A stretch of 64,000 bases of DNA, taken from Paraburkholderia sp. CNPSo 3274. GTDB taxonomy: Bacteria; Pseudomonadota; Gammaproteobacteria; Burkholderiales; Burkholderiaceae. Within the stretch, counting starts at the first letter, position 1; every line of letters starts with the position of its first letter. Position numbers and translations under genes: made by a program. Shown here one piece after another: positions 56,981 through 64,000 of this stretch. The notes beneath the pieces are model-generated. The model saw nothing but the letters and a program-made list of their open reading frames with translations, did not search any database and was not told where the DNA came from. The DNA lies in assembly GCF_024206475.1 (NCBI RefSeq), contig NZ_JAMBPR010000024.1:54258-118257 (forward strand). The letters run 5' to 3'.

Positions 56981-57079
56981 TTAACGTTCGCGGTCGGCCC
57001 TGCGACCGTAACGGCCCATGGCCAGATCCAACGCGGCAAGTAAGACAGCGACTCCCAGTACACCAAAACTCCAGCCCAT
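56981..57079 (-). CDS. Small single-membrane-segment protein, cassette 1, first gene
   Basis: 32 residues, start at 57079 with GTCGGAGAA upstream. MGWSF opening, hydrophobic residues 3-21, tail GRYGRRADRER. 19 of 32 residues match its counterpart at 57626-57754, which keeps a ten-residue C-terminal extension missing here. Confidence 0.7.
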   Translation of the reverse strand: MGWSFGVLGVAVLLAALDLAMGRYGRRADRER

Positions 57080-57376
57080 CGTTGTTCTCCGACGGTGGAC
57101 GGTATCCAGTCATAGGGTACCGCGGCGGCGGCGCACATCCACGGCCATTATGAGCCGCCCTCGCCTGTTCGTCGATGAGTGCGAATCTGGTCGCAGGAAC
57201 GCTGGAGATGAGCAGTGGAAGGTGCACGCCAACTTTTGCCTTTGGCGGTCATGCGGCGTCCCGTGCAATCCCGAGGGCAAGCATCGAACCTATGACGGGG
57301 CTCTTCGAAATGCTAAAGCCGCACCCAAGCGCGCGTCGTTAAATAGACCGTTGAGGCTCACGCCACCTTCGTCCGT

Positions 57377-57490
57377 TCAGTCCGAACGCGAACGGCGTTC
57401 ACGATCCGCCTCCCGGCCCTTCCTCGTCATGTAGCCGCCGTACCAGCAGATGGCCAACCCGACAAGCAAAGCAAAAACGGCGAAGCTCAT
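57377..57490 (-). CDS. Small single-membrane-segment protein, cassette 2, third gene
   Basis: 37 residues, start at 57490 with CACGGAGA seven bases upstream. SFAVFALLVGLAICWYGGYM helix, then RKGREADRERRSRSD. Same length and layout as the protein at 56705-56818. Confidence 0.75.
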   Translation of the reverse strand: MSFAVFALLVGLAICWYGGYMTRKGREADRERRSRSD

Positions 57491-57492
57491 AG

Positions 57493-57629
57493 CTATTCTC
57501 CGTGGACTGGACACCCTCTGTTTCCATGGTCGCGGTCAGCTTTGCGTCGGCCGCGATCCATGATCGTGCCAAGCCAGCACAGCCCCCGCCCGCAACGCAC
57601 ATTGCGACGATGCTGAAGCCCGCGTTCAA
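57493..57629 (-). pseudogene. Frameshifted copy of the second cassette gene
   Basis: Corresponds to 56821-56949: the ribosome-site region (ACGGGGATTGAACGCGGG) aligns with ACGGAGAATGAATATGGG but the ATG is GCG, leaving only a TTG. The helix part reads GFSIVAMCVAGGGCAGLA; then a one-base shift moves the tail (IMDRGRRKADRDHGNRG) into another frame. The 137-bp span is not a multiple of three. The copy is probably dead while its neighbours stay open. Confidence 0.7.
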
Positions 57630-57754
57630 TCCCCGTCGCAGGGGCATCCTCTATTGGACCGTTCGCGGTCCGCCTTGCGGCCGTTGTGGTCCATGACCAG
57701 GCCGAACGCGCCGAGCACGAGAGCGACAGCCAGTGCGAAGAAGCTCCAACCCAT
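57626..57754 (-). CDS. Small single-membrane-segment protein, cassette 2, first gene
   Basis: 42 residues, start at 57754 preceded by GACGGAGAA. MGWSFFALAVALVLGAFGLV helix, then MDHNGRKADRERSNRG and a short Cys-containing end. Its stop overlaps the TTG of the broken next copy. Confidence 0.75.
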   Translation of the reverse strand: MGWSFFALAVALVLGAFGLVMDHNGRKADRERSNRGCPCDGD

Positions 57755-58533
57755 CTTCATTCTCCGTCGGTATATGACACCGAGTTATAGAGTATCACGG
57801 CGGCGGCACGGCCCCGCTTCGGCAAAGCTTTCTGCCCGGCCCAGTTTTTCAACGCCCGCCGAAATTGGGGTGCCTCGGGCGCCGCGTGCGAGCCCAGGCT
57901 GTTCCGTGACATCGAATCGCTCGACCGCTCGAACCGCCTTGCGGACTCGCAAAGCGCACCTTTAGGCGCCCCGGTCTCCTGCGACTGGATTTGAGCGGTC
58001 TTGAGATTCCCTCGAAACGGAATGGAGATCGTCGCCCCCCCTCCTTCGTCGCTCAACGACGCCAGAATATGACGGAAGCAGCTATTGATCGGCTCAGGCG
58101 TGGAGGCACACCGGAGGCGGCCCCTGGGATGCACCACAAACGCCAGTCTCGAGCAAAACGGACTTCGACTCGCCCCGGCACCCGACGCCATTCGGCTAAT
58201 CTCGTTTAGGCGCCTAAACGGCTAAACCCGGAATCATGCAGTTTCTGTTGAGCTTTTGCCGATTGGTCAGTCGAAACAAGGCCGAAATCCGTCGGCTTTC
58301 CCTCCCTCTGTGAGGCTTTCCTCCACAAGCTCGCGCCGCTGCCGCGACGATTCTTCGAACCGCAGTGCCGATCCATTGGCATCGTTGATCAGACGCCTCC
58401 AACAGCCCAACACCTTGTGTGAAGCCGTCGCCTCCGTTGCTCCGGTCCAATGGAGAGAAAACGACTTAGGAGGGCGACGGCGTTCCCTTCTTTTGCGCGC
58501 TACTTCTTCGTAGCGCGCACGAATAGTCGGAAC
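57755..58533. other. Gene-poor stretch right of the small-protein cassettes
   Basis: About 780 bp. 57790-57990 has a protein-like composition in more than one frame but lacks a start; it may be a decayed gene or the leader of the cassette unit. It also contains the left 57-bp inverted repeat (58204-58260). Confidence 0.4.
58204..58260. repeat. Left 57-bp inverted repeat with KorA/KorB-like palindrome
   Basis: Starts with the perfect palindrome GTTTAGGCGCCTAAAC (58204-58219), followed by a CTAAACC half-site, GTTTCTGTTGAGCTTTTGCC at the end. 51 of 57 bases match the reverse complement of 62446-62502. IncP KorA operators read GTTTAGCTAAAC and KorB operators TTTAGCSGCTAAA, so the palindrome is of that style. 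Confidence 0.85.
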
Positions 58534-58782
58534 CTACATAAACATGCGTCGGCACCGGAGAAGCAGGGAGAATGCCACTCGTATGACATACAGGAAGCCA
58601 ATTGCCCAGCTAAAACCTACGCTGCCGCATGCAAATAGAAACTTGCCGCTCTGCTGCATACCGTAGGCGTAGAACAACAGACCGAGAAGTGCGAGCAGAT
58701 AGCAGGCGATGGCAATGGCTGCCCGGCGCGCGAGCCAGTGCCAGCTCATGAAACTTCTCGTCGCTTTCTCGAACCCATTCAT
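58534..58782 (-). CDS. Small membrane protein, second gene of a pair
   Basis: 82 residues. Two or three hydrophobic segments (about 21-41 and 48-75) and a basic end. The ATG at 58782 overlaps the stop of the upstream small gene as ATGA, so they are translated together. No family recognised. Confidence 0.6.
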   Translation of the reverse strand: MNGFEKATRSFMSWHWLARRAAIAIACYLLALLGLLFYAYGMQQSGKFLFACGSVGFSWAIGFLYVIRVAFSLLLRCRRMFM

Positions 58783-58937
58783 TGTTCGTCCCCCGAGCCA
58801 TGGCGTGCGTCAAATAAAATGCCGCCGACTTTCCAACCCGCAGCCGCTACTGCGACCAGCGCCGCAATGTAGACCCACGAGATGGGTTCGTCGAGACGTT
58901 GGCCGTGAAGGATGGCGTATAGGCGTTCGTATTCCAT
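58779..58937 (-). CDS. Small single-membrane-segment protein, first gene of a pair
   Basis: 52 residues from ATG 58937, with AAGGA nine bases upstream. A soluble start (MEYERLYAILHGQRLDEP), one helix (about residues 21-41) and a charged end. Coupled to the next gene. Not obviously related to the 57-kb cassette proteins. Confidence 0.6.
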   Translation of the reverse strand: MEYERLYAILHGQRLDEPISWVYIAALVAVAAAGWKVGGILFDARHGSGDEQ

Positions 58938-59043
58938 GTCGATTTTTCCTTGACGTAGACGCCCGGGTGCACAGCGCGACGCGCTGCGTCACCCGGGTCT
59001 GAACTCATCCTTGCACGCTGTTGGGAAAGTCAAGTTCGCGTAG

Positions 59044-59379
59044 CTAGTCGAGGTAACCGGCCAGTTGATTGAGCAGTTCTACGCTGAACCTCGGCGCAAG
59101 GTGCGCCGCATCATCTGCGCTCAGACTCTGGAAGCCTTGGGTCGCGATCGCGTCGTTCACTGATAACCTCGACGTTGTGGGGTGCGCCGGCGTGGGCAAT
59201 GCGGATCCGAGCTGTGATGCTTGCGTACGCTGCATCAACTTTTCACGAAGCTGCGCCTCGGCAAGCGACCTGAAAATCATTGCGCGTTCGCGAGGCGTAG
59301 TGCAGCGGCTCAATCGTTCGTATAGCAGCGGCGAGACAAGGGGATTGATCGTCATCGTCATCTCAATTTTGTTGTTCAT
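59044..59379 (-). CDS. Candidate ParR-type partition adaptor
   Basis: 111 residues. The first 50 (KIEMTMTINPLVSPLLYERL, then RERAMIFRSLAEAQLREKL) fit a ribbon-helix-helix: one strand and two helices. The rest is less ordered, with a C-terminal helix (VELLNQLAGYLD). Its start overlaps the ParM-like stop as ATGA. In ParMRC systems the gene after parM encodes ParR, which binds centromere repeats and caps the filament; size and position fit. Assigned by context, not by recognised family. Confidence 0.6.
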   Translation of the reverse strand: MNNKIEMTMTINPLVSPLLYERLSRCTTPRERAMIFRSLAEAQLREKLMQRTQASQLGSALPTPAHPTTSRLSVNDAIATQGFQSLSADDAAHLAPRFSVELLNQLAGYLD

Positions 59380-60386
59380 GCCGCCCCCCGTTCACGCGCG
59401 AGTCCAGCCTCACCGACGATCAGGAATCCGTGCGCGTTTGCGAGGCATGGCGAGTCGATCAGTTCGATGACAGCACGCGGGAACGCGTGCCGAATTGCAA
59501 TGCCATAGAGCGCTGCCCCCCCGCCCGAAAGTATGATCGAGCGTATGTCGTGCAAGCGACCGACTTCGTTCTGCATTTCAGTCGCAACGCCGGCCATGAT
59601 CGGGTCCGCCAATGCAACATACCGTGCGAGATCGATCTTCTTGCCATAGAAATAGAAGGGTGCCCTCTCTCGCAACGCCTTGTCGATACGTTCGATGTCG
59701 TCGACCTGCTCGCCTTCGTCTCGTGAAATGAGTTTTGCGATGCGCTGACAAACGTGTGATACGCCACCGGGAATGCCGCCACTGCGGTTGTCGTCCATCG
59801 TGAAGCCTTTCGCGCAGATCCAGTCCGTCGTGAAGTAGCCTACATCGACCAGAAGGTGCGCGTCGTCACGTCCGAAGCCACCGCGGCGCCCGCTGGCCGC
59901 AAACGCAAGCGAACCCAGAGGCTGCGGGATGACCACCACCTTCTCGACCACGACGCTGCCGTGACCAAAGTCATGTTCTCCGACGAACTGCAGCTTTAGC
60001 TCCGTCGAATATGTTTCCAGGTTGTGAACAGACAGGCCCAAGACAAGACGCTCGATGTGGGTGACACCGGCGAAATGAAACGCGCCAAAAAGCAACGCCG
60101 CATAGTTGTCGGTCGACACATAGGCGTCTGCGAGCGCGCGGCCTGTCCTGCCGTAAGCCGCAGTTATCGGCACATCAGGGCCAACTTCGTATTCGATGCC
60201 CTCGATCGAGATCTTTGCGACCTTGCGGGTGGGAAACACACTCTCACCGTAAGCTGAAAGCGCGCGGCTCGCGGCCAGCGGCGCGAGTGACGGAAATATG
60301 CCGGTGGTGATCGCGCCATTCGCAGCGCGGTATGCGTACTTCGTATTGCCGTAGCCGACGTCAACGGCGAAGACGGGGGTTTTCAA
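59376..60386 (-). CDS. ParM/StbA-like actin-family ATPase
   Basis: 336 residues from TTG 60386, chosen because CAAGGACA lies eight bases upstream and the family sequence begins there (KTPVFAVDVGYGNTKYAYRA). Actin-fold motifs in order: phosphate 1 DVGYGNTKYAY, phosphate 2 LLVDVGYFTTDWI (about residue 190) and adenosine SIILSGGGAALYG (about 300). Such proteins polymerise to push plasmid copies apart. Related to ParM-like proteins of plasmids and islands, including the protein D of PRTRC cassettes, but no other PRTRC gene is present. Forms a pair with the overlapping ParR candidate. Confidence 0.85.
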   Translation of the reverse strand: MKTPVFAVDVGYGNTKYAYRAANGAITTGIFPSLAPLAASRALSAYGESVFPTRKVAKISIEGIEYEVGPDVPITAAYGRTGRALADAYVSTDNYAALLFGAFHFAGVTHIERLVLGLSVHNLETYSTELKLQFVGEHDFGHGSVVVEKVVVIPQPLGSLAFAASGRRGGFGRDDAHLLVDVGYFTTDWICAKGFTMDDNRSGGIPGGVSHVCQRIAKLISRDEGEQVDDIERIDKALRERAPFYFYGKKIDLARYVALADPIMAGVATEMQNEVGRLHDIRSIILSGGGAALYGIAIRHAFPRAVIELIDSPCLANAHGFLIVGEAGLARERGAA

Positions 60387-61486
60387 GTTCGGTGTCCTTG
60401 AGCGTGGTGTTGACAGGATTGTGCGAAGTCGGAGACGATTTTTCCCTTCGCTTCGTTTTCCTAAAAACTCGGACTTGCGCGCGCCGACTGCTTCGCAATG
60501 CATTCCACGGGAAACTCCGACTTTGCTGGATTCAGTCTATCGAGCAAGACGCGATGGGAAGTCGGCGAATGCTCACAAGAAAGGAGGGGCTTTCATTCGC
60601 CTGTAGCGCCTCACGCCCTGCCCCTGAACTTCCGTGGCAGCAATCTGCGCCTGAGCTTGCAATATGACAACCGATCCGCGCTAGCGCCGACGTCGAGCCG
60701 TTCGCTCGAACCCAGCACGCACCGATCCAGCATGAGAAGCCACAGACGCTTCAGGCTGCATGGAAGCAATTACAGCCCGCTGAGCGTATTCAGAGACTCA
60801 GAAAGGAAAATGCCAGACAGGTTGTCGGTCGTGCGAACGATGCAAGCCCACTCGAGGCATCTAAATGCACCCAGTGCATCCGTAGCGCTCAGTAATCAGA
60901 CCAAGCGACAGGCGAAGAAGAGAAGCGCCGGTGTCATCTCGCGAAACGCACGCCTGTGCCGCAGCACACGAAGTTGGAGTGCGTCTCTGCCGGGCGCTGA
61001 CAGAAGCGATAGAGGGCGATTCGCGAACATGTACCGCGCCGATCTGCTAGATGAATTGCCGCCCGCAGCTTACGTTCAGCGCGCGTGCCGTCACGAATCC
61101 CGGAGAGTTTGCTCAGAAAACGCGTTCGTGGGCTAGCGGCCGCGCGCTCGCGTGGTTGCTTGACAAGAGACCCAACCCGTGGATGCGGCGAGTGATGTCG
61201 TCGGTCAGCGTGTGCATTGTCGTGTACTTGCGACGTAGCACGGAAAGAAAATCATGGTCCGCAGACGTTGCGGGCTGTCATCGCGGAGATGGGACCAACA
61301 TCGATTCGTATTGTTATTCGACTGAGGTCGAAGTCTGCTTCAGGAATGCGCGCAACGGCTCACATGTAGTTTGCTTTCACCAAGCGCGATCAAGACCGGC
61401 TTACGTGTCAATTCAGACATGAAAGCGAGAGCAACGCGAGTCTCTTCAAGAAAATCAGCCGAAGGCCGAGAGTAGGTCGTCCCCGC
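60387..61486. other. Long upstream region of the ParM-like gene
   Basis: 1.1 kb with no supported gene. The part next to parM holds AAGTCGG or its complement at 60426-60432, 60484-60489 (partial), 60517-60523 and 60559-60565, which might be adaptor-binding (parC-like) sites though not evenly spaced. 60650-61430 shows broken protein-like frames, perhaps one decayed gene. Confidence 0.4.
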
Positions 61487-62179
61487 TTAGGATTCGGCAT
61501 CCGCAGAGCCGCCCTGAGCTTCGCGACGCGGCCTAATGTGTCGCGTTCCGACTTTAGGGCTGGACGCGGCCATTCTGAGCCGGCGTTGCGCACTCTCAGC
61601 GGCCGCATCTTGACGGCTCGACAGGTCAATTTTGAAGAAGATGAAGTTTCTTACAATAAAATCTTCCAGATCGGAAAGATGCGGCAACAATTGATCGAGG
61701 TCAGGGACATCTAGGCGCAAGGACTTTTTGTCGCGTGCCAGGCGGACGCGTACCGCTCTCGGCGTGGGTCTTGGGAGTCGGTCGAAAACTGCGAACTCAA
61801 GGATGTCATCTAGTGCGACGAAGCCCGCGCGCACCGCTTCGCGTACGCGCGAGATGAACATTGCTTCACCAAACTTATCGATCGCGCTCAGCAGCAGTTC
61901 ACCGATCCGGAAGCTAACGTGCTTCGCCCCTCCGACAGCCTCGACGACTTCCATCGGGATGCGCGTAAGAGCGATCGCTTTTGAAATGTTCGACTTAGAA
62001 ATCTCGAGCGATCTCGCCAAATCACTTTGCGACGACCACAGGCGCCTTGTGAGCATGTCTTTGTAGAAGCAGCCTAGCGCGTAGTGCGAAGCGCCTTCAG
62101 CGCGCATTCTTTTGTGGACAGCTCTGGCAGTTACCTTGTTGGGTATTGCCTTGGAGGTGGTTTTCGGTTCCGTGCCCAT
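61487..62179 (-). CDS. KorB/ParB-like HTH protein
   Basis: 230 residues. The central part is a ParB/KorB HTH domain: YALGCFYKDMLTRRLWSSQS, DLARSLEISKSNISKAIALT and RIPMEVVEAVGGAKHVSFRI, at about residues 33-100. The N-terminal CTP-binding ParB box (GERR) is absent, so it is the HTH type rather than full ParB. The GTTTAGGCGCCTAAAC palindrome 140 bp upstream of its start and the two 57-bp inverted repeats are natural binding sites. Likely represses itself and/or marks DNA for segregation. Confidence 0.8.
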   Translation of the reverse strand: MGTEPKTTSKAIPNKVTARAVHKRMRAEGASHYALGCFYKDMLTRRLWSSQSDLARSLEISKSNISKAIALTRIPMEVVEAVGGAKHVSFRIGELLLSAIDKFGEAMFISRVREAVRAGFVALDDILEFAVFDRLPRPTPRAVRVRLARDKKSLRLDVPDLDQLLPHLSDLEDFIVRNFIFFKIDLSSRQDAAAESAQRRLRMAASSPKVGTRHIRPRREAQGGSADAES

Positions 62180-62318
62180 GAAACTTAGTTGCCTCGAATT
62201 AGTGTCAGCCGCAGCACGCTGGGAATCGTTTTTTGGACTTATTATCGATAAGTAGACGAATAATTCTATCGAATTTTACATAATCACGCCGGATTGACCG
62301 ATTTTAAGTAACTATCTC

Positions 62319-62334
62319 GTTTAGGCGCCTAAAC
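62319..62334. promoter_or_regulatory. KorA/KorB-like palindrome upstream of the ParB-like gene
   Basis: GTTTAGGCGCCTAAAC, perfect 16-bp palindrome, identical to those at 58204 and 62487. About 140 bp upstream of the ParB-like start; candidate autoregulatory operator. Confidence 0.8.
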
Positions 62335-62445
62335 GAAAACGCCCCGCTAGTGCTAATAAGTCCTTGTTCTTAATGGGATAGTCTCGCGCATCAAGGTGTG
62401 AAACGCTTGAAACGAAGGATAGCACCGCTGGCGAACGGAAATTCG

Positions 62446-62502
62446 GGCAAAAGCTAAACAGAAACAGCGCCATTCCGGGTTTAGGCGTTTAGGCGCCTAA
62501 AC
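62446..62502. repeat. Right 57-bp inverted repeat with KorA/KorB-like palindrome
   Basis: Reverse-complement partner of 58204-58260 (51 of 57 bases). The palindrome is at 62487-62502, directly preceded by a GTTTAGGCG half-site (62479-62487). Together with the left copy it encloses 4.2 kb holding the ParM-, ParR- and ParB-like genes. Confidence 0.85.
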
Positions 62503-62557
62503 CACCGGTCTGCCGAGGCTCCTACTGGAGCAGTACGCCACCAGCGCCGAAAATTTT

Positions 62558-63301
62558 CTACATACACCGCAGAAGGACCGGCAGCAATACAGGCACGACG
62601 AACGCGGTGAACACACCGTTTAGACCCATGCCTAGCCCGGAAAACGCCCCCATCTCCTCGCTCACCTGAAACGCACGCGCGGTGCCGATGCCATGCGAAG
62701 CCACTCCGATCGCAAAGCCGCGCACCTCGGTCTCACGCACGCGAATCACGTTGAGAATCCAGCGCGCGGTCACGGCACCGAACACGCCCGTCGATATCAC
62801 GAGCACGGCAGTGAGCGACGGGATGCCGCCGATCTTGTCCGCGACGGCCATAGCAATCGGTGTGGTGACAGACTTCGGTGCGAGCGAGGCAATGGTCTGA
62901 TGCGAGGCGCCGAAGAGCTTCGCGACGCCGACCGCCGACACGATCGCCGTGAGCGAGCCTGCAACGAGCCCGCCGAGCAATGGCAGCGCGCCGCGCTTGA
63001 GCTTGTCCCACTGACGATAAAGCGGCAGGGCGAGCGCGACCGTGGCGGGACCGAGCAGGAAGTGCACGAACTGGGCGCCCTCGAAATACGTGCGATACGG
63101 CGTATCCGTAATCTTGAGCGCCGCAACGACGAGCGCCACGGCGATGAGCACCGGGTTGGCGAGCGGATTGTGTTTCGCGTGCGCGTAGATATTGATGGCG
63201 ATGAGATAGGCGACGAGCGTCACCGTCAAGCCGAGCAGCGGCGTGGCGGCGAGATAGACCCAGATCGCGTCGAGTTTCGTGATGGGCAGGTGGCCATTCA
63301 C
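62558..63301 (-). CDS. lrgB: LrgB/CidB-family membrane protein
   Basis: 247 residues starting at a GTG (63301) that overlaps the lrgA stop as GTGA. Six or more membrane segments; FGASHQTIASLAPKSVTTPI and GVASHGIGTARAF are the family signatures. With LrgA it influences murein hydrolase activity, cell lysis or export of small carboxylates such as pyruvate or glycolate; which applies here is unknown. Confidence 0.93.
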   Translation of the reverse strand: MNGHLPITKLDAIWVYLAATPLLGLTVTLVAYLIAINIYAHAKHNPLANPVLIAVALVVAALKITDTPYRTYFEGAQFVHFLLGPATVALALPLYRQWDKLKRGALPLLGGLVAGSLTAIVSAVGVAKLFGASHQTIASLAPKSVTTPIAMAVADKIGGIPSLTAVLVISTGVFGAVTARWILNVIRVRETEVRGFAIGVASHGIGTARAFQVSEEMGAFSGLGMGLNGVFTAFVVPVLLPVLLRCM

Positions 63302-63669
63302 GATGCGCCCTCCCCGGCCGGTGGGTTGCGGCGCTGGCGACGCAGCAGCGCGCGCGTGACGAGCGCCGTCACCGCGATGCCGAGCGTTGTGCTCACGACG
63401 AGGCTCGCAATGACGGCGAGCGCCTCGCCGCGCACGGCCTGCGCGGACACCATGATGCCCACGCCCGCCGGAATGAAGAGCAGCGAGAGATGGCGCAGCA
63501 ATTCGAGCGCGGTTGGTTCAATGGCCTCAGCGGCGGCCGGCCGCATCATCGCAAAGGCAAACAATAGAAGCATGCCGATCACAGGACCGGGCACGGGCAG
63601 CGAGAACACGTAGGACACGCTCTCGCCCAGACACTGGAAGATCAGGAGGGCGGCAAGGGAACGAAGCAT
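63298..63669 (-). CDS. lrgA: LrgA/CidA-family holin-like protein
   Basis: 123 residues from ATG 63669; an earlier in-frame start at 63723 would add an unlikely leader. Four membrane segments; LIFQCLGESVSYVFSLPVPG and LLFIPAGVGIMVSA are the family motifs. Translationally coupled to lrgB. Confidence 0.93.
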   Translation of the reverse strand: MLRSLAALLIFQCLGESVSYVFSLPVPGPVIGMLLLFAFAMMRPAAAEAIEPTALELLRHLSLLFIPAGVGIMVSAQAVRGEALAVIASLVVSTTLGIAVTALVTRALLRRQRRNPPAGEGAS

Positions 63670-63765
63670 GGCTGAGGCTATGGCGGGGCTGGAAACAGGC
63701 GCGGCGCGCGCAGTGTAGCCCAATGGCGCGCGGGGCGCAGCGAATCGTCATACTAGTCGACTGCG

Positions 63766-64000
63766 TCATTGAAATGGCACTGGTCGAATTCGCCGCGATG
63801 GATCGTCATACTTCCATTTAATCGGCTTGGGATTCTTGTTGTGCTCGCGGATATAGCGCATCAGCTTGCGCTCCAGATCCTTTACCGTGGTGAAGATACC
63901 TCGCGCAATCACGTCGCGCTGGATGCGCGAGAACCAGTTCTCCACCTGATTTAGCCAGGAGGTATAGGTCGGCGTGTAATGCAACCGCACGTTTCGGTGT
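63766..64000 (-). CDS. IS630-family transposase, C-terminal part
   Basis: The frame continues beyond the right edge. VRLHYTPTYTSWLNQVENWF is the C-terminal DDE region of IS630 transposases, with the final catalytic Glu in NQVEN. The stop follows VPFQ. About 97 bp downstream of the lrgA start; the insertion sequence end should lie within 63670-63765, but no inverted end could be fixed. Confidence 0.85.
   Translation of the reverse strand, partial: HRNVRLHYTPTYTSWLNQVENWFSRIQRDVIARGIFTTVKDLERKLMRYIREHNKNPKPIKWKYDDPSRRIRPVPFQ

Larger units (their letters stand above)
56705..57754 (-). repeat. Tandem duplication of a three-gene small-protein cassette
   Basis: Genes run F-E-D (57754-57377) then C-B-A (57079-56705) in the direction of transcription; F pairs with C, E with B, D with A. 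All six share one N-terminal hydrophobic helix and a tail of the form G-R/K-x-A-D-x-E-R, so they are also related to each other. The sequence just upstream of each cassette is alike, including TATAAC (57789-57784) and TATGAC (57114-57109), which could be matching -10 elements. The 297 bp between the cassettes (57080-57376) hold no supported gene. Confidence 0.75.
62180..62557. other. Upstream region of the KorB/ParB-like gene and right border
   Basis: 378 bp, AT-rich to about 62310, then two GTTTAGGCGCCTAAAC palindromes (62319-62334 and 62487-62502) and the right inverted repeat. No gene seen. Confidence 0.6.

Noticed and set aside
57149..57434. Plus-strand frame starting MSRPRLFVDECESG between the two small-protein cassettes
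   Set aside because: Runs antisense into the third gene of cassette 2, with no ribosome site; kept out in favour of the conserved minus-strand genes.
60498..61422. Plus-strand frames upstream of the ParM-like gene
   Set aside because: Protein-like pieces occur in more than one frame with stops between; best read as decayed sequence.
59376..62179. Full PRTRC cassette
   Set aside because: Only a ParM-like (protein D-like) gene and a ParB-like HTH gene are present; the ThiF-related and other PRTRC proteins are not found.

Overview
The window is high-GC proteobacterial DNA whose gene content and order point to a Burkholderiaceae chromosome, most likely Paraburkholderia, Caballeronia or Burkholderia. 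The supporting evidence is the 557-residue IlvD, the pepA-holC order opposite lptFG, the cysI-DUF934-cysHDN-cobA block with a divergent CysB-type regulator, the waaA-kdoO-waaC order, and the urtABCDE/ureDABCEFG urea block. No rRNA or tRNA gene was recognised. The genus is an inference from family knowledge; no search was run.

Layout. 0-8.4 kb: a truncated LysR regulator divergent from ilvD, a small cytochrome c, pepA-holC-DUF2486 on the minus strand, and lptF-lptG plus a CbiX-type chelatase on the plus strand. 8.4-15.8 kb: assimilatory sulfate reduction (cobA, cysN, cysD, cysH, DUF934, cysI) on the minus strand with a CysB-like regulator divergent. CysH has the four iron-sulfur cysteines of an APS reductase, so sulfate can go ATP sulfurylase, APS reductase, sulfite reductase without an APS kinase; CobA and the CbiX protein fit siroheme supply for CysI. 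15.9-24.2 kb: a branched-chain-type binding protein, then a minus-strand sugar catabolic unit (LacI regulator, ABC ATPase, permease, binding protein, sugar isomerase/epimerase, Gfo/Idh/MocA oxidoreductase) preceded by a perfect 24-bp palindromic operator. 24.4-25.5 kb: a Pcm-type methyltransferase and a rhodanese.

25.5-40 kb: urea uptake (urtABCDE) and urease (ureD, then ureABCEFG), interrupted by a lone Fic-domain gene at 32.3-33.9 kb. Matches to the sigma-54 -24/-12 consensus lie upstream of both urtA and ureA, with NtrC-like sites about 120-130 bp before the expected transcription starts, suggesting joint nitrogen control. 40-50.3 kb: cell envelope genes (an OafA-type acyltransferase with an SGNH domain, waaA, the Kdo hydroxylase kdoO, waaC, a phosphomannomutase/phosphoglucomutase, a Wzx-like flippase and a family 2 glycosyltransferase).

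50.3-62.5 kb is an accessory region of plasmid- or island-type character with sparse, short genes: an XRE protein, a tyrosine recombinase, a ParA/StbB-like protein with a degenerate P-loop, a ParM-like actin ATPase overlapping a ribbon-helix-helix-like ParR candidate, and a KorB/ParB-like HTH protein. Two features are the most unusual in the window. The first is a tandemly duplicated three-gene cassette of tiny (32-42 residue) single-membrane-segment proteins sharing a basic GRKADRER-type tail (56.7-57.75 kb). The second is a pair of 57-bp inverted repeats (58.2 and 62.45 kb), each carrying a GTTTAGGCGCCTAAAC palindrome resembling KorA/KorB operators and enclosing the segregation module. The window ends with lrgB-lrgA and the C-terminal part of an IS630-family transposase.
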